Shown here: positions 1-7,412 of the stretch, piece after piece
Numbering within the stretch: position 1 is the first letter of the stretch
Layout: every line of letters starts with the position of its first letter
Source of the DNA: Rickettsiales bacterium
GTDB taxonomy: Bacteria > Pseudomonadota > Alphaproteobacteria > Methylaequorales > Methylaequoraceae
Direction: 5' to 3'
Assembly: GCA_002711625.1 (NCBI GenBank)
Contig: PARR01000030.1
Location: 1-7,660 of the forward strand
Length of the DNA stretch: 7,660 nucleotides
Position numbers and translations under genes: made by a program
Notes under the pieces: generated by a model
What the model saw: the letters and a program-made list of their open reading frames with translations, nothing else
Database searches by the model: none
What the model was told of the DNA's origin: nothing

Positions 1-1187
1 TCATAAAATCTCAAACCTCCAACAACTTTATACTTAATACCCTCTTTGATAAATCTATCCTCAATATCCTTAAATTGGAAACTAGCTCTGGTTAAAATAG
101 CTATTCTAGAGAAATGAACAGAATCCTTTTCCAATTCAAAAATTTTTTTTGAAATAAAAACGGCTTCAAGTGCGTCATTTTCAAGATTAATAATTTTTAC
201 AGGCTGTCCTGAGGGATCGTTTGTCCATAATTTTTTTCCAATTCTCTCTTTATTCTCAGAAATAAGACTTGTAGCAGCTCCTAAAATGTTCCCAGTAGAC
301 CTGTAATTTTGTTCTAATCTGATAATTTTCGCTCCTTCAAAATCTACTTCAAAGTTTAATATATTTTTTAACTGTGCACCTCTCCATCCGTAAATTGATT
401 GGTCTTCGTCACCCACACAGCATATGTTTCTTTTACTTCCAGCAAGTAATCTAAGTAGCATATACTGCGTAGAGTTAGTATCTTGATATTCGTCAACAAG
501 AATGTATTTAAACTTATTTTGATAAAAGACTAATAAATCAGAATTGTTTTTAAACAATACCAAAGGAAGTAAAATTAGATCACCGAAGTCAACAGAATTG
601 AAGTTTCTTAACCTTTCTTGATAATTTTTGTAAACTTTACTTAGCTTATTTCCAGATTCAATTTCAAATTGGTGGTTTTCTATTTCATCATAAGAAAATC
701 CCTGGTTTTTCAGTTGATCAATCATGTATACAAAGTTTTTTGGAACATATGTTTTTACATCTAGGTTCATATTTACGATTACTTGTTTAATTAGTCTGAG
801 TTGATCTTCTTTATCAAGTATTGTAAAGTCATTTTTCAAATCAAGTTTTTCAGAATGTTTCCTTAAAATTCTTACACCAACTGAATGGAAGGTACCAATA
901 TACATACCCTCAACTGGAGATTGTAATAAATTTTCAACTCTTTGTTTCATTTCCGTGGCGGCCTTATTTGTGAATGTCACGCATAAAATTTCAGAAACCT
1001 TTGCTCTTCGAGTAAATATTACATTTGCTAATCTGGTTGTTAAGACTTTTGTTTTTCCTGTTCCTGCTCCTGATAGAACTAATGTAGGGCCATCTAAATC
1101 TGTAACTGCTTTTTTTTGTTGCGTATTAAGATTTTTAAGAAAATCTGGTTCAGTAATCTTAAGTTTAATATCTAAGTTATTATTCAT
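1..1187 (-). CDS. uvrD: UvrD/PcrA-family superfamily 1 DNA helicase, N-terminal 395 residues (runs off the left edge)
   Basis: ATP-dependent 3'-5' DNA helicase of the UvrD/PcrA/Rep group, which unwinds DNA in nucleotide excision and mismatch repair and clears replication or recombination blocks in the cytoplasm. Translating the minus strand from the ATG at 1187-1185 gives 395 whole codons with no stop. Visible motifs, in order: Q motif NTQQKKAV (21-28), Walker A SGAGTGKT (39-46), motif Ia [10 protein letters not shown] (71-80), motif Ib YIGTFHS (96-102), Walker B VDEYQDTN (231-238), motif [17 protein letters not shown] (258-271) and motif [10 protein letters not shown] (290-297). Motifs V and VI and the C-terminal region lie beyond the window; family members are usually about 700-750 residues. 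The ATG overlaps the TGA of the upstream metH part as ATGA, so translation is probably coupled, and no strong Shine-Dalgarno is seen. Assignment to the UvrD/PcrA/Rep group is secure; choosing UvrD over Rep is less so without the C-terminus. Confidence 0.93.
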   Translation of the reverse strand, partial: MNNNLDIKLKITEPDFLKNLNTQQKKAVTDLDGPTLVLSGAGTGKTKVLTTRLANVIFTRRAKVSEILCVTFTNKAATEMKQRVENLLQSPVEGMYIGTFHSVGVRILRKHSEKLDLKNDFTILDKEDQLRLIKQVIVNMNLDVKTYVPKNFVYMIDQLKNQGFSYDEIENHQFEIESGNKLSKVYKNYQERLRNFNSVDFGDLILLPLVLFKNNSDLLVFYQNKFKYILVDEYQDTNSTQYMLLRLLAGSKRNICCVGDEDQSIYGWRGAQLKNILNFEVDFEGAKIIRLEQNYRSTGNILGAATSLISENKERIGKKLWTNDPSGQPVKIINLENDALEAVFISKKIFELEKDSVHFSRIAILTRASFQFKDIEDRFIKEGIKYKVVGGLRFY

Positions 1188-3826
1188 GCAGCCCACTTCG
1201 GCATGTAGTCAAGATTTGGTGCAAGCCATTTTTCTGCCTCCTCAATTGAGATTCCTTTCCTACTCGAGTATGATTCTATTTGATCTTTTTTAAGTTTTCC
1301 AATTCCAAAATATGCAGACATCGGATTTGAAAAATATAGACCAGCTACTGAGCTAGATGGGCTTATTGCATAAGACTCAGTTAAAGAAGTATCTAAATTT
1401 TTGCTAATTTCCAGTAACTCAAACAAAGTTCTTTTCTCAGTATGATCAGGGCAGGCAGGATATCCGTGTGCTGGTCTTATTCCAATATATCTTTCTTTAA
1501 TTAAGTCATCATTATCTAACATTTCATTTCTGGAGTAACCCCAGTGTTTTTTTCTGACGTCATGATGTAATTTCTCAGCCAAACCTTCTGCAAGTCTGTC
1601 ACCAATAGATTTTATGAGTATTGAATTATAGTCGTCTTTCTTTTTTTCATAAAATTTCGACATTTCCTCGATTGATGAACCAGCTGTCACTAAAAATCCT
1701 CCTAAATAATCTTTTAACATTGTTTCTTTGGGAGCAACAAAATCTGATAAACAAAAATTTGGACGACTGGATTTATCCCTATTCATTTGCTGTCTCAAAA
1801 AAAATAATTTTGCAACTGTTTCTTTTCTTGAATCATTTTTATAAATTTCAATATCGTCACCAACAGAATTTACAGGCCAAAATCCCATTATTGCTTGCGG
1901 ACTTACACTTTTATCTTTAATTATCTTTTCTAACATAATATTAGCATCATTCCACAAATCAGACGCAGCTTTTCCAACTTTTTCATCGTTTAAAATCTGA
2001 GGAAAATTTCCATGAAGTTCCCAAGCCTGAAAAAAAGGCTTCCAATCAATAAAAGGAATTATTTCTTCAATTGAAATGTCATTAAAGAGTTTAACATCTA
2101 AATGTTTGGGTTTGGGCGGTGTATAATTTTTCCAGTCGAAATTGAACTTATTTAATCTACAACTTTCTATGCTACTCTCAACCGAAGAACTTTTTTTCTT
2201 AAAATTATTTTTAATATCTGAATATTCTCTTTGCAATTGTTCGATAAAAGGTTGGCATTTACTTTTTGATATTAAATTAGAAGAAACAGATACAGCTCTT
2301 GATGCATCAGTAACATGGCAAACACCAGATGAATGTAACGGAGCTATTTTTATAGCTGTGTGAATCTTTGAAGTCGTAGCTCCACCTATTAAGAGTGGTT
2401 TGTGAACCTGGTTTCGGCTCAGCTCGCTTGCTACAAAACACATTTCATCTAGACTAGGTGTTATTAGACCTGATAATCCAATTAAATCAACATTTTCTTT
2501 AATAGCCGTCTCTACGATTTTTTGTGAAGGCACCATCACACCCAGGTCTATAACTTCAAAATTGTTACATTGTAAAACTACACCAACTATATTTTTCCCT
2601 ATGTCATGCACATCACCTTTGACAGTTGCTAAAAGTATCTTGCCTTTTTTTACGCTTTTGGTTTTGTCCTCAGTTTCCATGTAAGGTAATAAATAGCCAA
2701 CCGACTGCTTCATGACTCTGGCAGATTTTACAACCTGAGGGAGGAACATTTTTCCTGAACCAAATAAGTCACCAACTTCGTTCATCCCATCCATCAATGG
2801 GCCTTCAATTATATTTAAGGGATTTCTGAATTTTTTTCTTAATATCTCAGTATCTTCTATGATAAATTCGTTGATACCATTTATTAGTGAATATTTAACC
2901 CTTTCCTCAGTACATTTTTTTCTCCACGATTTACTTGATTTTTTTTGAGTTGAATTTTTATTATGTTTTTTTGAGATTTCTATTAATTTTTCAGTTGCAT
3001 CAGGATTTCTGTTAAAAAGAACATCCTCGATAGCTTTTTTTAATTTGGGTTCAATTTGCTCGTATATTGTTATCTGTCCTGAATTTACGATAGCCATATC
3101 AAGTCCAGCCTTTATAGCATGATAAAGAAAACACGAGTGCATCGCCTCTCTTACATAGTTGTTACCCCTAAAACTAAATGATACGTTTGATAAGCCTCCT
3201 GAAACTTTAGCAAATGGTAATTTATTTTTAATTAACTTTGTGGCTTCAAAAAAATTTACGGCATAATTGTTATGTTCTTCCATACCTGTAGCAACAGCAA
3301 ATATATTAGGATCAAAAATTATATCAGATAATGGGAAATTTATGGTTTTCAATAATTCATACGCTCTTTTACAAATCTCAAATTTTCTTTCTTTTGAATC
3401 AGCTTGGCCATCTTCATCAAATGCCATAATTACGGTTGCAGCTCCGTAATCTTTTATCAATTCAGCTTGATTTAAAAAACTTTTTTCTCCCTCTTTTAAG
3501 CTAATAGAATTCACAATTGATTTTCCTTGAACACATTTTAATCCAGCTTCAATTACATCCCATCTAGACGAATCAATCATGAATGGAACTTTTGCAATAT
3601 CTGGTTCCACCGCAATTAAATTTAAAAATTTTATCATTGCAGTTTTAGAATCCAGTAGTCCTTCATCCATATTGATATCAATGATTTGTGCCCCATTTTC
3701 AATTTGGCTTTTAGCTACAGCTACGGCCTCTAAAAAATTATCATTCATAATTAACTTTTTAAAAAGACTTGAACCAGTAACATTAGTTCTTTCGCCAATA
3801 TTTATAAATTTGATATTTGTATCCAT
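1184..3826 (-). CDS. metH: Cobalamin-dependent methionine synthase, C-terminal part (folate, B12 and activation domains)
   Basis: This 880-residue chain carries the 5-methyl-THF-binding, cobalamin-binding and reactivation modules of methionine synthase. It takes the methyl group from methyl-THF onto cob(I)alamin; homocysteine is handled by the separate chain encoded just upstream. The pterin-binding domain begins at GERTNVTGS (11-19). The helical cap holds [15 protein letters not shown] (341-355). The B12 signature GDVHDIG (404-410) supplies the cobalt ligand His407, matching E. coli His759. The activation domain carries the SAM-binding [15 protein letters not shown] (784-798), matching the E. 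coli Arg1134...Tyr1139 segment. All modules look intact. The region near 290-315 is a lysine-rich linker between the folate and cap domains. The ATG at 3826-3824 follows the upstream stop by 3 nt in the same frame, and no clear Shine-Dalgarno precedes it. A split after the homocysteine domain is, as I recall, known in some alphaproteobacteria. Confidence 0.96.
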   Translation of the reverse strand: MDTNIKFINIGERTNVTGSSLFKKLIMNDNFLEAVAVAKSQIENGAQIIDINMDEGLLDSKTAMIKFLNLIAVEPDIAKVPFMIDSSRWDVIEAGLKCVQGKSIVNSISLKEGEKSFLNQAELIKDYGAATVIMAFDEDGQADSKERKFEICKRAYELLKTINFPLSDIIFDPNIFAVATGMEEHNNYAVNFFEATKLIKNKLPFAKVSGGLSNVSFSFRGNNYVREAMHSCFLYHAIKAGLDMAIVNSGQITIYEQIEPKLKKAIEDVLFNRNPDATEKLIEISKKHNKNSTQKKSSKSWRKKCTEERVKYSLINGINEFIIEDTEILRKKFRNPLNIIEGPLMDGMNEVGDLFGSGKMFLPQVVKSARVMKQSVGYLLPYMETEDKTKSVKKGKILLATVKGDVHDIGKNIVGVVLQCNNFEVIDLGVMVPSQKIVETAIKENVDLIGLSGLITPSLDEMCFVASELSRNQVHKPLLIGGATTSKIHTAIKIAPLHSSGVCHVTDASRAVSVSSNLISKSKCQPFIEQLQREYSDIKNNFKKKSSSVESSIESCRLNKFNFDWKNYTPPKPKHLDVKLFNDISIEEIIPFIDWKPFFQAWELHGNFPQILNDEKVGKAASDLWNDANIMLEKIIKDKSVSPQAIMGFWPVNSVGDDIEIYKNDSRKETVAKLFFLRQQMNRDKSSRPNFCLSDFVAPKETMLKDYLGGFLVTAGSSIEEMSKFYEKKKDDYNSILIKSIGDRLAEGLAEKLHHDVRKKHWGYSRNEMLDNDDLIKERYIGIRPAHGYPACPDHTEKRTLFELLEISKNLDTSLTESYAISPSSSVAGLYFSNPMSAYFGIGKLKKDQIESYSSRKGISIEEAEKWLAPNLDYMPKWAA

Positions 3827-3832
3827 TTTCTA
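3824..3832 (-). other. In-frame TAG-AAA-ATG junction between the two metH parts
   Basis: The upstream chain stops at TAG (3832-3830), one AAA codon follows, and the downstream chain starts at ATG (3826-3824). All three are in the same reading frame. The other junctions in this cluster are true overlaps in different frames. The 15 bases or so before the ATG hold no clear Shine-Dalgarno, which suggests termination-reinitiation or, less likely, stop readthrough. The following base is A, which is not a classic leaky-stop context. Confidence 0.9.
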
Positions 3833-4879
3833 AAAGTTAAAAGGTTCCAGACCAGACAGTCTCATGATATTTTTTTTTTCTACTGGTATTCTAGGGTTTT
3901 TTGATTCGCAAGTAATACTCATTTTTCTTATATGCTCTGGGGTTGCACCACAACAACCTCCGACTATATTTATATAGTTATTGTCACTCCATTTTTTTAC
4001 ATATCTTGCCATATCGTCTGGACTTTCGTCATATCCTCCAAATGCATTCGGAAGACCTGCATTTGGATGAACACTAATAAAAGTGTCTGATATTCTACTT
4101 AATTCTATTAGATGAGGTTCTAATTCTTTGGGTCCAAGTGCACAATTTAATCCTATTACTATTGGATCGCAAAAGGTGATTGAATTAAAAAATCCCTCAA
4201 TTGTTTGGCCTGATAAGGTTCTTCCAGATAAATCGGTTATGGTTGCTGAAATCATTAGTGGAATTGACAATTGATTTTGTTTTTCAAAATTTTTTACTGC
4301 CATAATCGCAGCTTTAGCGTTTAAAGTATCAAAAACGGTTTCAATAAGAATAATATCAGCACCTCCCTCAACTAAACCTTTAAGAGAATTAACATAATCA
4401 TCTGTCAACTCGTCAAAGGTTACATTCCTAAATCCAGGATTATTAACATCAGGTGACATTGAGCAGGTTCTGTTAGTAGGGCCCAAGACTCCAGCTACCA
4501 ATTTTATTTGGTCAGGGTTTTTTTTTAAAAAATCTTCAACACATTTCTTCGCTATAGATGCTCCTTGAAAGTTAAGCTCAAATGACAGGTCGTGACATTG
4601 ATAATCCATTTGAGATATAATAGTTGAGTTAAATGTATTCGTTTCTAATATGTCAGCTCCAACTTCGAGGTAAGATTTATGAATATTATAGATTATATCC
4701 GGTTTACTAATATTTAGAATGTCGTTATTTCCCATGAGGTTAACTTTTGAGTTTTGAAATCTTTCTCCTCGAAAATCATCTTCTTTTAGATTTTCTTTTT
4801 GAATCATTGTGCCCATTGGACCATCTAAAATAAGAATTTTTTTTTTTAGTAAACTTTCAAAAAATGCTTTTTCAATCAT
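3830..4879 (-). CDS. metH: Methionine synthase homocysteine S-methyltransferase subunit (N-terminal part of MetH)
   Basis: This 349-residue chain is the zinc-dependent homocysteine-binding barrel of MetH, which activates homocysteine as a thiolate to accept the methyl group from methylcobalamin. The start is typical of the family (ILILDGPMGTMIQ, 15-27). The three zinc-ligand cysteines are Cys246 (in GLNCALGP) and Cys309-Cys310 (in VGGCCGATPEH), each one residue from E. coli Cys247, Cys310 and Cys311. The protein ends at GLEPFNF, inside what is the interdomain linker of single-chain MetH, so nothing appears missing from the domain. The ATG at 4879-4877 overlaps the end of metF by 8 bp and is preceded by a purine-rich GGAAGG. 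Its gene contains A11 and A10 runs near its two ends. A stand-alone BHMT or MmuM enzyme is a possible alternative, but the match to MetH and the directly adjoining remainder make a MetH subunit far more likely. Confidence 0.95.
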   Translation of the reverse strand: MIEKAFFESLLKKKILILDGPMGTMIQKENLKEDDFRGERFQNSKVNLMGNNDILNISKPDIIYNIHKSYLEVGADILETNTFNSTIISQMDYQCHDLSFELNFQGASIAKKCVEDFLKKNPDQIKLVAGVLGPTNRTCSMSPDVNNPGFRNVTFDELTDDYVNSLKGLVEGGADIILIETVFDTLNAKAAIMAVKNFEKQNQLSIPLMISATITDLSGRTLSGQTIEGFFNSITFCDPIVIGLNCALGPKELEPHLIELSRISDTFISVHPNAGLPNAFGGYDESPDDMARYVKKWSDNNYINIVGGCCGATPEHIRKMSITCESKNPRIPVEKKNIMRLSGLEPFNF

Positions 4880-5741
4880 TCCTACCTTCCAATGTTCTAA
4901 TTCCTAAAATATGACATATAGCATATGACAAGTCCGCACGATTTAGGGTGTAAAAATGAAAATCACTTATACCTGATTCCATAAGATACCTACATTGATC
5001 GTGAACGATGGTAGCCGCGACTAGTTTTCTTGTCTCAGGGTCACTATCTAAGCCCTCAAACATATTTAATAGCCATTTGGGAATTTTGCAATTCATTTTT
5101 CTTGCAAATTCAATTGTTTTTTTGCAGTTAGTCACCGGTAAAATTCCTGGGATTATAGGAATGTTTATGCCCCTTTTTAAAGCACCGTCTAGAAATTTTA
5201 TATAGGATTTAGAATCAAAAAAAAATTGGGTTATTGCTTTACTAGCTCCAAGATCAACTTTCTTTTTTAATACGTCATATTCTTGTTCCATTGATTTGGA
5301 ATCAGGATGTTTTTCTGGATATGCGGAGACTGCTATATTAAAATCAAACTTCTTTTTTAATAAATAAATTAGATCCGTAGCAAATTGAAAATCCTCTGAT
5401 TGCCCAGTATTTTTTTGCAAAGGCTTATCACCTCTTAAAGCTACAATATCTTTAATTCCAGCATGCCAATAATCATCGGCGATAGATTCGATTTCTTCTT
5501 GAGAAGAACCAATGCAGGTCAAGTGTGCAGCAGGGATTAATGATGTTCTTTCTTTAATCTCTTTAACCAAGGAGTGAGTATTATCTCTTGTTGACCCTCT
5601 TGCACCGTAAGTAACTGATATAAAGCAGGGGTTAAGCGGTTCTAATCTTTTGATGTTACTCCATAATGACATTACAGCCTCATCGTTTTTTGGTGGAAAG
5701 AATTCAAAAGAGACATTTATTTTTTTTGATTGATCAAGCAT
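4872..5741 (-). CDS. metF: 5,10-methylenetetrahydrofolate reductase
   Basis: Cytoplasmic FAD enzyme that reduces 5,10-methylene-THF to 5-methyl-THF, the methyl donor used by the methionine synthase encoded directly downstream. The 289-residue protein aligns over its full length with E. coli MetF (296) as I recall that sequence. It has NVSFEFFPP (9-17) with the catalytic-type Glu13 (E. coli Glu28), SVTYGARGS (42-50), HLTCI (73-77), IVALRGDKP (99-107) with Asp105 (E. coli Asp120), AITQFFFD (169-176), IIPGILPV (196-203) and the C-terminal DFHFYTLNRADLSYAICH (260-277). The ATG at 5741 is fixed by an in-frame TAA two codons upstream, so the N-terminus really is about 15 residues shorter than in E. 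coli. It is the first gene of the minus-strand cluster, and its promoter should lie in the divergent gap shared with mlaA. No strong ribosome-binding site is seen. Confidence 0.97.
   Translation of the reverse strand: MLDQSKKINVSFEFFPPKNDEAVMSLWSNIKRLEPLNPCFISVTYGARGSTRDNTHSLVKEIKERTSLIPAAHLTCIGSSQEEIESIADDYWHAGIKDIVALRGDKPLQKNTGQSEDFQFATDLIYLLKKKFDFNIAVSAYPEKHPDSKSMEQEYDVLKKKVDLGASKAITQFFFDSKSYIKFLDGALKRGINIPIIPGILPVTNCKKTIEFARKMNCKIPKWLLNMFEGLDSDPETRKLVAATIVHDQCRYLMESGISDFHFYTLNRADLSYAICHILGIRTLEGRND
4885..4890 (-). promoter_or_regulatory. Shine-Dalgarno GGAAGG of the metH homocysteine subunit
   Basis: Read on the minus strand, GGAAGG lies 5 nt before the ATG at 4879 and is embedded in the last codons of metF. 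It stands out in this AT-rich sequence and supports the chosen start. It means this subunit can recruit ribosomes independently while overlapping metF, in contrast to the second metH part, which has no comparable site. Confidence 0.6.
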
Positions 5742-5856
5742 TTGTTACTTTAATTAAATTATATGAATTTTAATTATTTAAATTTTTCTTTTTTATGTTT
5801 ATTTTTTTATTATATAATGATTTAAATTAATAGACATTAATTTTAGAAAACTATAT
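5742..5856. promoter_or_regulatory. Divergent promoter region between metF and mlaA
   Basis: A 115-bp gap of very high A+T between two divergently read genes. A perfect 10-bp palindrome, ATTATATAAT (5809-5818), gives a consensus TATAAT on both strands: plus at 5813-5818 and minus at 5814-5809. From the plus copy, transcription would start near 5825, leaving about 30 nt before mlaA. From the minus copy it would start near 5802, leaving about 60 nt before metF. The -35 matches are poor (plus TTTTTA at 5790-5795, minus ATGTCT at 5837-5832). No structured riboswitch-like element is visible on the metF side. A TATAAT match is easily produced by chance in DNA this AT-rich, so the exact boxes are tentative although promoters must lie somewhere here. 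Confidence 0.5.
5824..5843. repeat. 8-4-8 inverted repeat upstream of mlaA
   Basis: AAATTAAT (5824-5831), spacer AGAC (5832-5835), ATTAATTT (5836-5843): a perfect 8-bp dyad ending 13 nt before the mlaA ATG. It falls at the inferred mlaA transcription start and over the inferred -35 position of the metF promoter, so it could be an operator for one or both. All stem pairs are A-T, so as an RNA hairpin it would be weak, and its AT-rich setting raises the odds of coincidence. Confidence 0.4.
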
Positions 5857-6753
5857 ATGGTTTGTAAAAGTAAATATATCATCAATATGTTGATAGTCTG
5901 TTTATTGTTCTTGCTGGCTTTTTTCAACACCAAAAACGCTCATTCGCAAGACAAAGCAAATGACGATCCTTGGGAATCAGCTAACAGAACAATTTTTGAA
6001 TTTAATAATAGGTTAGATGATTATTTATTCACACCAATTGCTAAAGCATGGAGAGAGATCCCAGATATTCCCCGAAAGCCCATCGTCAACGCTGCAAATA
6101 TGGCAAAAACCCCGATAAATTTGGGTAATGCTATACTCCAGTTAAATAAGGAAAGTATAGGCGATATTTTGGGAAGATTTATTATTAATATGACTTTTGG
6201 ATTAGGGGGTATTTTTGACGTTGCTAGTACTCAGGAATTTGGTGGTGTAAAAGAGGTTGATGAAGATTTTGGACAGACTCTTGGTTATTGGGGAGTTCCC
6301 GAAGGTCCTTACGTAATGTTGCCAATTTTTGGACCGTCAACTGTTAGAGATAGCCTAGGCATGGGTGTTGATACGATTGTAAACCCCCTTTCTTTTGCTT
6401 ACAGAATGAATGGTATTGGTTATGAAGGAAGACTTTCCGGTCCAGTTTTTCGTGGTGTTGACACAAGAGAAAAATATCTCGATTACGTAGAAGAAATTAA
6501 GGAAAGTTCGTTAGATTACTACGCCACAATGAAAAGTTTATATAAGCAAAAAAGAAGAAAAGACATATTTGGTGAGATGGAAGATGTTAACCTTTCAATT
6601 GACTTATTACCCATAGATATCTACGACGAACCTGAACTTGAATCAATAATTACATCAAAAACAACGAGTTCAGAGAACTTTGAATTTGAATCCAATTTAC
6701 CTTCCTCCAACTATCCTGAATATAATGAGTTGCCAATATCCATAACAAATTAA
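5857..6753 (+). CDS. mlaA: MlaA/VacJ family outer-membrane phospholipid transport protein
   Basis: MlaA removes mislocalised phospholipid from the outer leaflet of the outer membrane and passes it to the periplasmic carrier MlaC. Family hallmarks in this 298-residue protein are DPWESANRTIFEFNNRLDDY (37-56), FIINMTFGLGGIFDVA (108-123) and the highly typical EDFGQTLGYWGV (136-147) followed by GPYVMLPIFGPSTVRD (150-165), ending with YLDYVEEIKESSLDYY (207-222). An N-terminal hydrophobic segment (8-23) is followed by NAHS|QD, a plausible signal peptidase I site near residue 30. No lipobox with Cys at +1 is evident, unlike the E. coli lipoprotein; Cys15 sits inside the hydrophobic core. The tail after about 235 is acidic and Ser/Thr/Asn/Pro-rich without recognisable domain. 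ATG 5857 lacks a clear ribosome-binding site and Met11 is a possible alternative start. mlaC follows after 5 nt, so the two are probably one transcript. Confidence 0.93.
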   Translation: MVCKSKYIINMLIVCLLFLLAFFNTKNAHSQDKANDDPWESANRTIFEFNNRLDDYLFTPIAKAWREIPDIPRKPIVNAANMAKTPINLGNAILQLNKESIGDILGRFIINMTFGLGGIFDVASTQEFGGVKEVDEDFGQTLGYWGVPEGPYVMLPIFGPSTVRDSLGMGVDTIVNPLSFAYRMNGIGYEGRLSGPVFRGVDTREKYLDYVEEIKESSLDYYATMKSLYKQKRRKDIFGEMEDVNLSIDLLPIDIYDEPELESIITSKTTSSENFEFESNLPSSNYPEYNELPISITN

Positions 6754-6758
6754 ACAGA

Positions 6759-7364
6759 ATGAAAAATTTTTTTAGACTAGTTTTTCTTTTTCTAATATTT
6801 CTAAGTCCAACTGATGGTATCTCCGAAGACAATATAGTCAAAAGTAAATTATTCATTGAGGAACTTGGACAAGAAGTAATGGGAAGAGTTTCAAACCCTG
6901 GAATCACAGATACTCAAAGATATACAAATTTTAAGGATATTTATCTCTCTTCTTTCGACAGTTACTATATTTCAAAATTTGTTTTAGGAAGACATTGGAA
7001 AAGTTTAGATAAAAACTTACAAAAAAAATTTATTAACACATTTAATGAATACGTCGTAGCCACGTATGCTCCTAAGTTTAAAGGATGGGGAGGTAAAGTA
7101 AAGGCACTTGATTCCACATTAAACAAAAATTACTATAATGTTCTGACAAGCATTACAAACGAAAAGGGTCCTGTTTTAAATTTGCAATGGAAGTGCTATT
7201 TGGATAAAAATAATAAATTTAAAATACTAGATGTAAATATTGATGGAGTAAGCATGCTAATTACTCAGAGAGCAGAATTCTCAGCTGTTATTAAGAATAA
7301 CCCGAAAGGTGTTTCAGGACTCATTGAAGCAATGGAAAAAAAAACAAAGCCCTCAGGATCTTAA
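6759..7364 (+). CDS. mlaC: MlaC/Ttg2D family periplasmic phospholipid-binding protein
   Basis: Periplasmic carrier that shuttles phospholipid between the outer-membrane MlaA complex and the inner-membrane MlaFED transporter. The 201-residue product starts with a signal peptide (Lys2, hydrophobic 4-16, likely cleavage near GIS|ED at 20-24). It then has family features: FVLGRHWKSLD (74-84), a helix around QKKFINTFNEYVVATYA (88-104), and the C-terminal ILDVNIDGVSMLITQRAEF (156-174), which is the most recognisable part of the MlaC/Tol_Tol_Ttg2 fold. Length is normal for the family. The gene begins 5 nt after the mlaA stop, so it probably depends on the mlaA promoter; no strong Shine-Dalgarno is seen. 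The mlaFED genes are not nearby, and as I recall an isolated mlaA-mlaC pair occurs in alphaproteobacteria. An A9 run lies close to the 3' end of the gene. Confidence 0.93.
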   Translation: MKNFFRLVFLFLIFLSPTDGISEDNIVKSKLFIEELGQEVMGRVSNPGITDTQRYTNFKDIYLSSFDSYYISKFVLGRHWKSLDKNLQKKFINTFNEYVVATYAPKFKGWGGKVKALDSTLNKNYYNVLTSITNEKGPVLNLQWKCYLDKNNKFKILDVNIDGVSMLITQRAEFSAVIKNNPKGVSGLIEAMEKKTKPSGS

Positions 7365-7374
7365 GTCAAGCTTT

Positions 7375-7410
7375 AAGAAATAGAATCTTTGTAAATTTTA
7401 ATTTCTTTTT
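7375..7410 (+). terminator. Possible weak terminator after mlaC
   Basis: AAGAAAT (7375-7381) and ATTTCTT (7401-7407) can pair across a 19-nt loop, and the second arm runs into a T tract (7406-7410). The stem has one G-C pair only and the loop is long, so this would be weak. Its position in the 48-bp convergent gap between mlaC and the tRNA is the main argument for it. Confidence 0.25.
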
Positions 7411-7412
7411 GA

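Noticed and set aside
955..3833. Open frames of 60-112 codons on the plus strand across the helicase and metH genes
   Set aside because: They are antisense to clearly recognised genes, have no family resemblance or ribosome-binding sites, and are expected shadows.
3830..4879. Stand-alone betaine- or S-methylmethionine-homocysteine methyltransferase
   Set aside because: The chain shares the homocysteine-binding fold, but its MetH-type start and GLEP ending and the directly following folate/B12 part fit a MetH subunit.
5749..5758. TTTAATTAAA palindrome just upstream of the metF start
   Set aside because: A 10-bp all-A/T palindrome is expected by chance in this composition, and it matches no operator I know.
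5742..5830. SAM-responsive riboswitch in the metF leader
   Set aside because: Such elements are common before met genes in alphaproteobacteria, but this leader is almost pure A/T, about 60 nt long, with no G-C stems or conserved pseudoknot segments.
6650..6907. An 85-codon minus-strand frame across the mlaA-mlaC junction
   Set aside because: It is antisense to two well-supported genes and its product shows no recognisable features.
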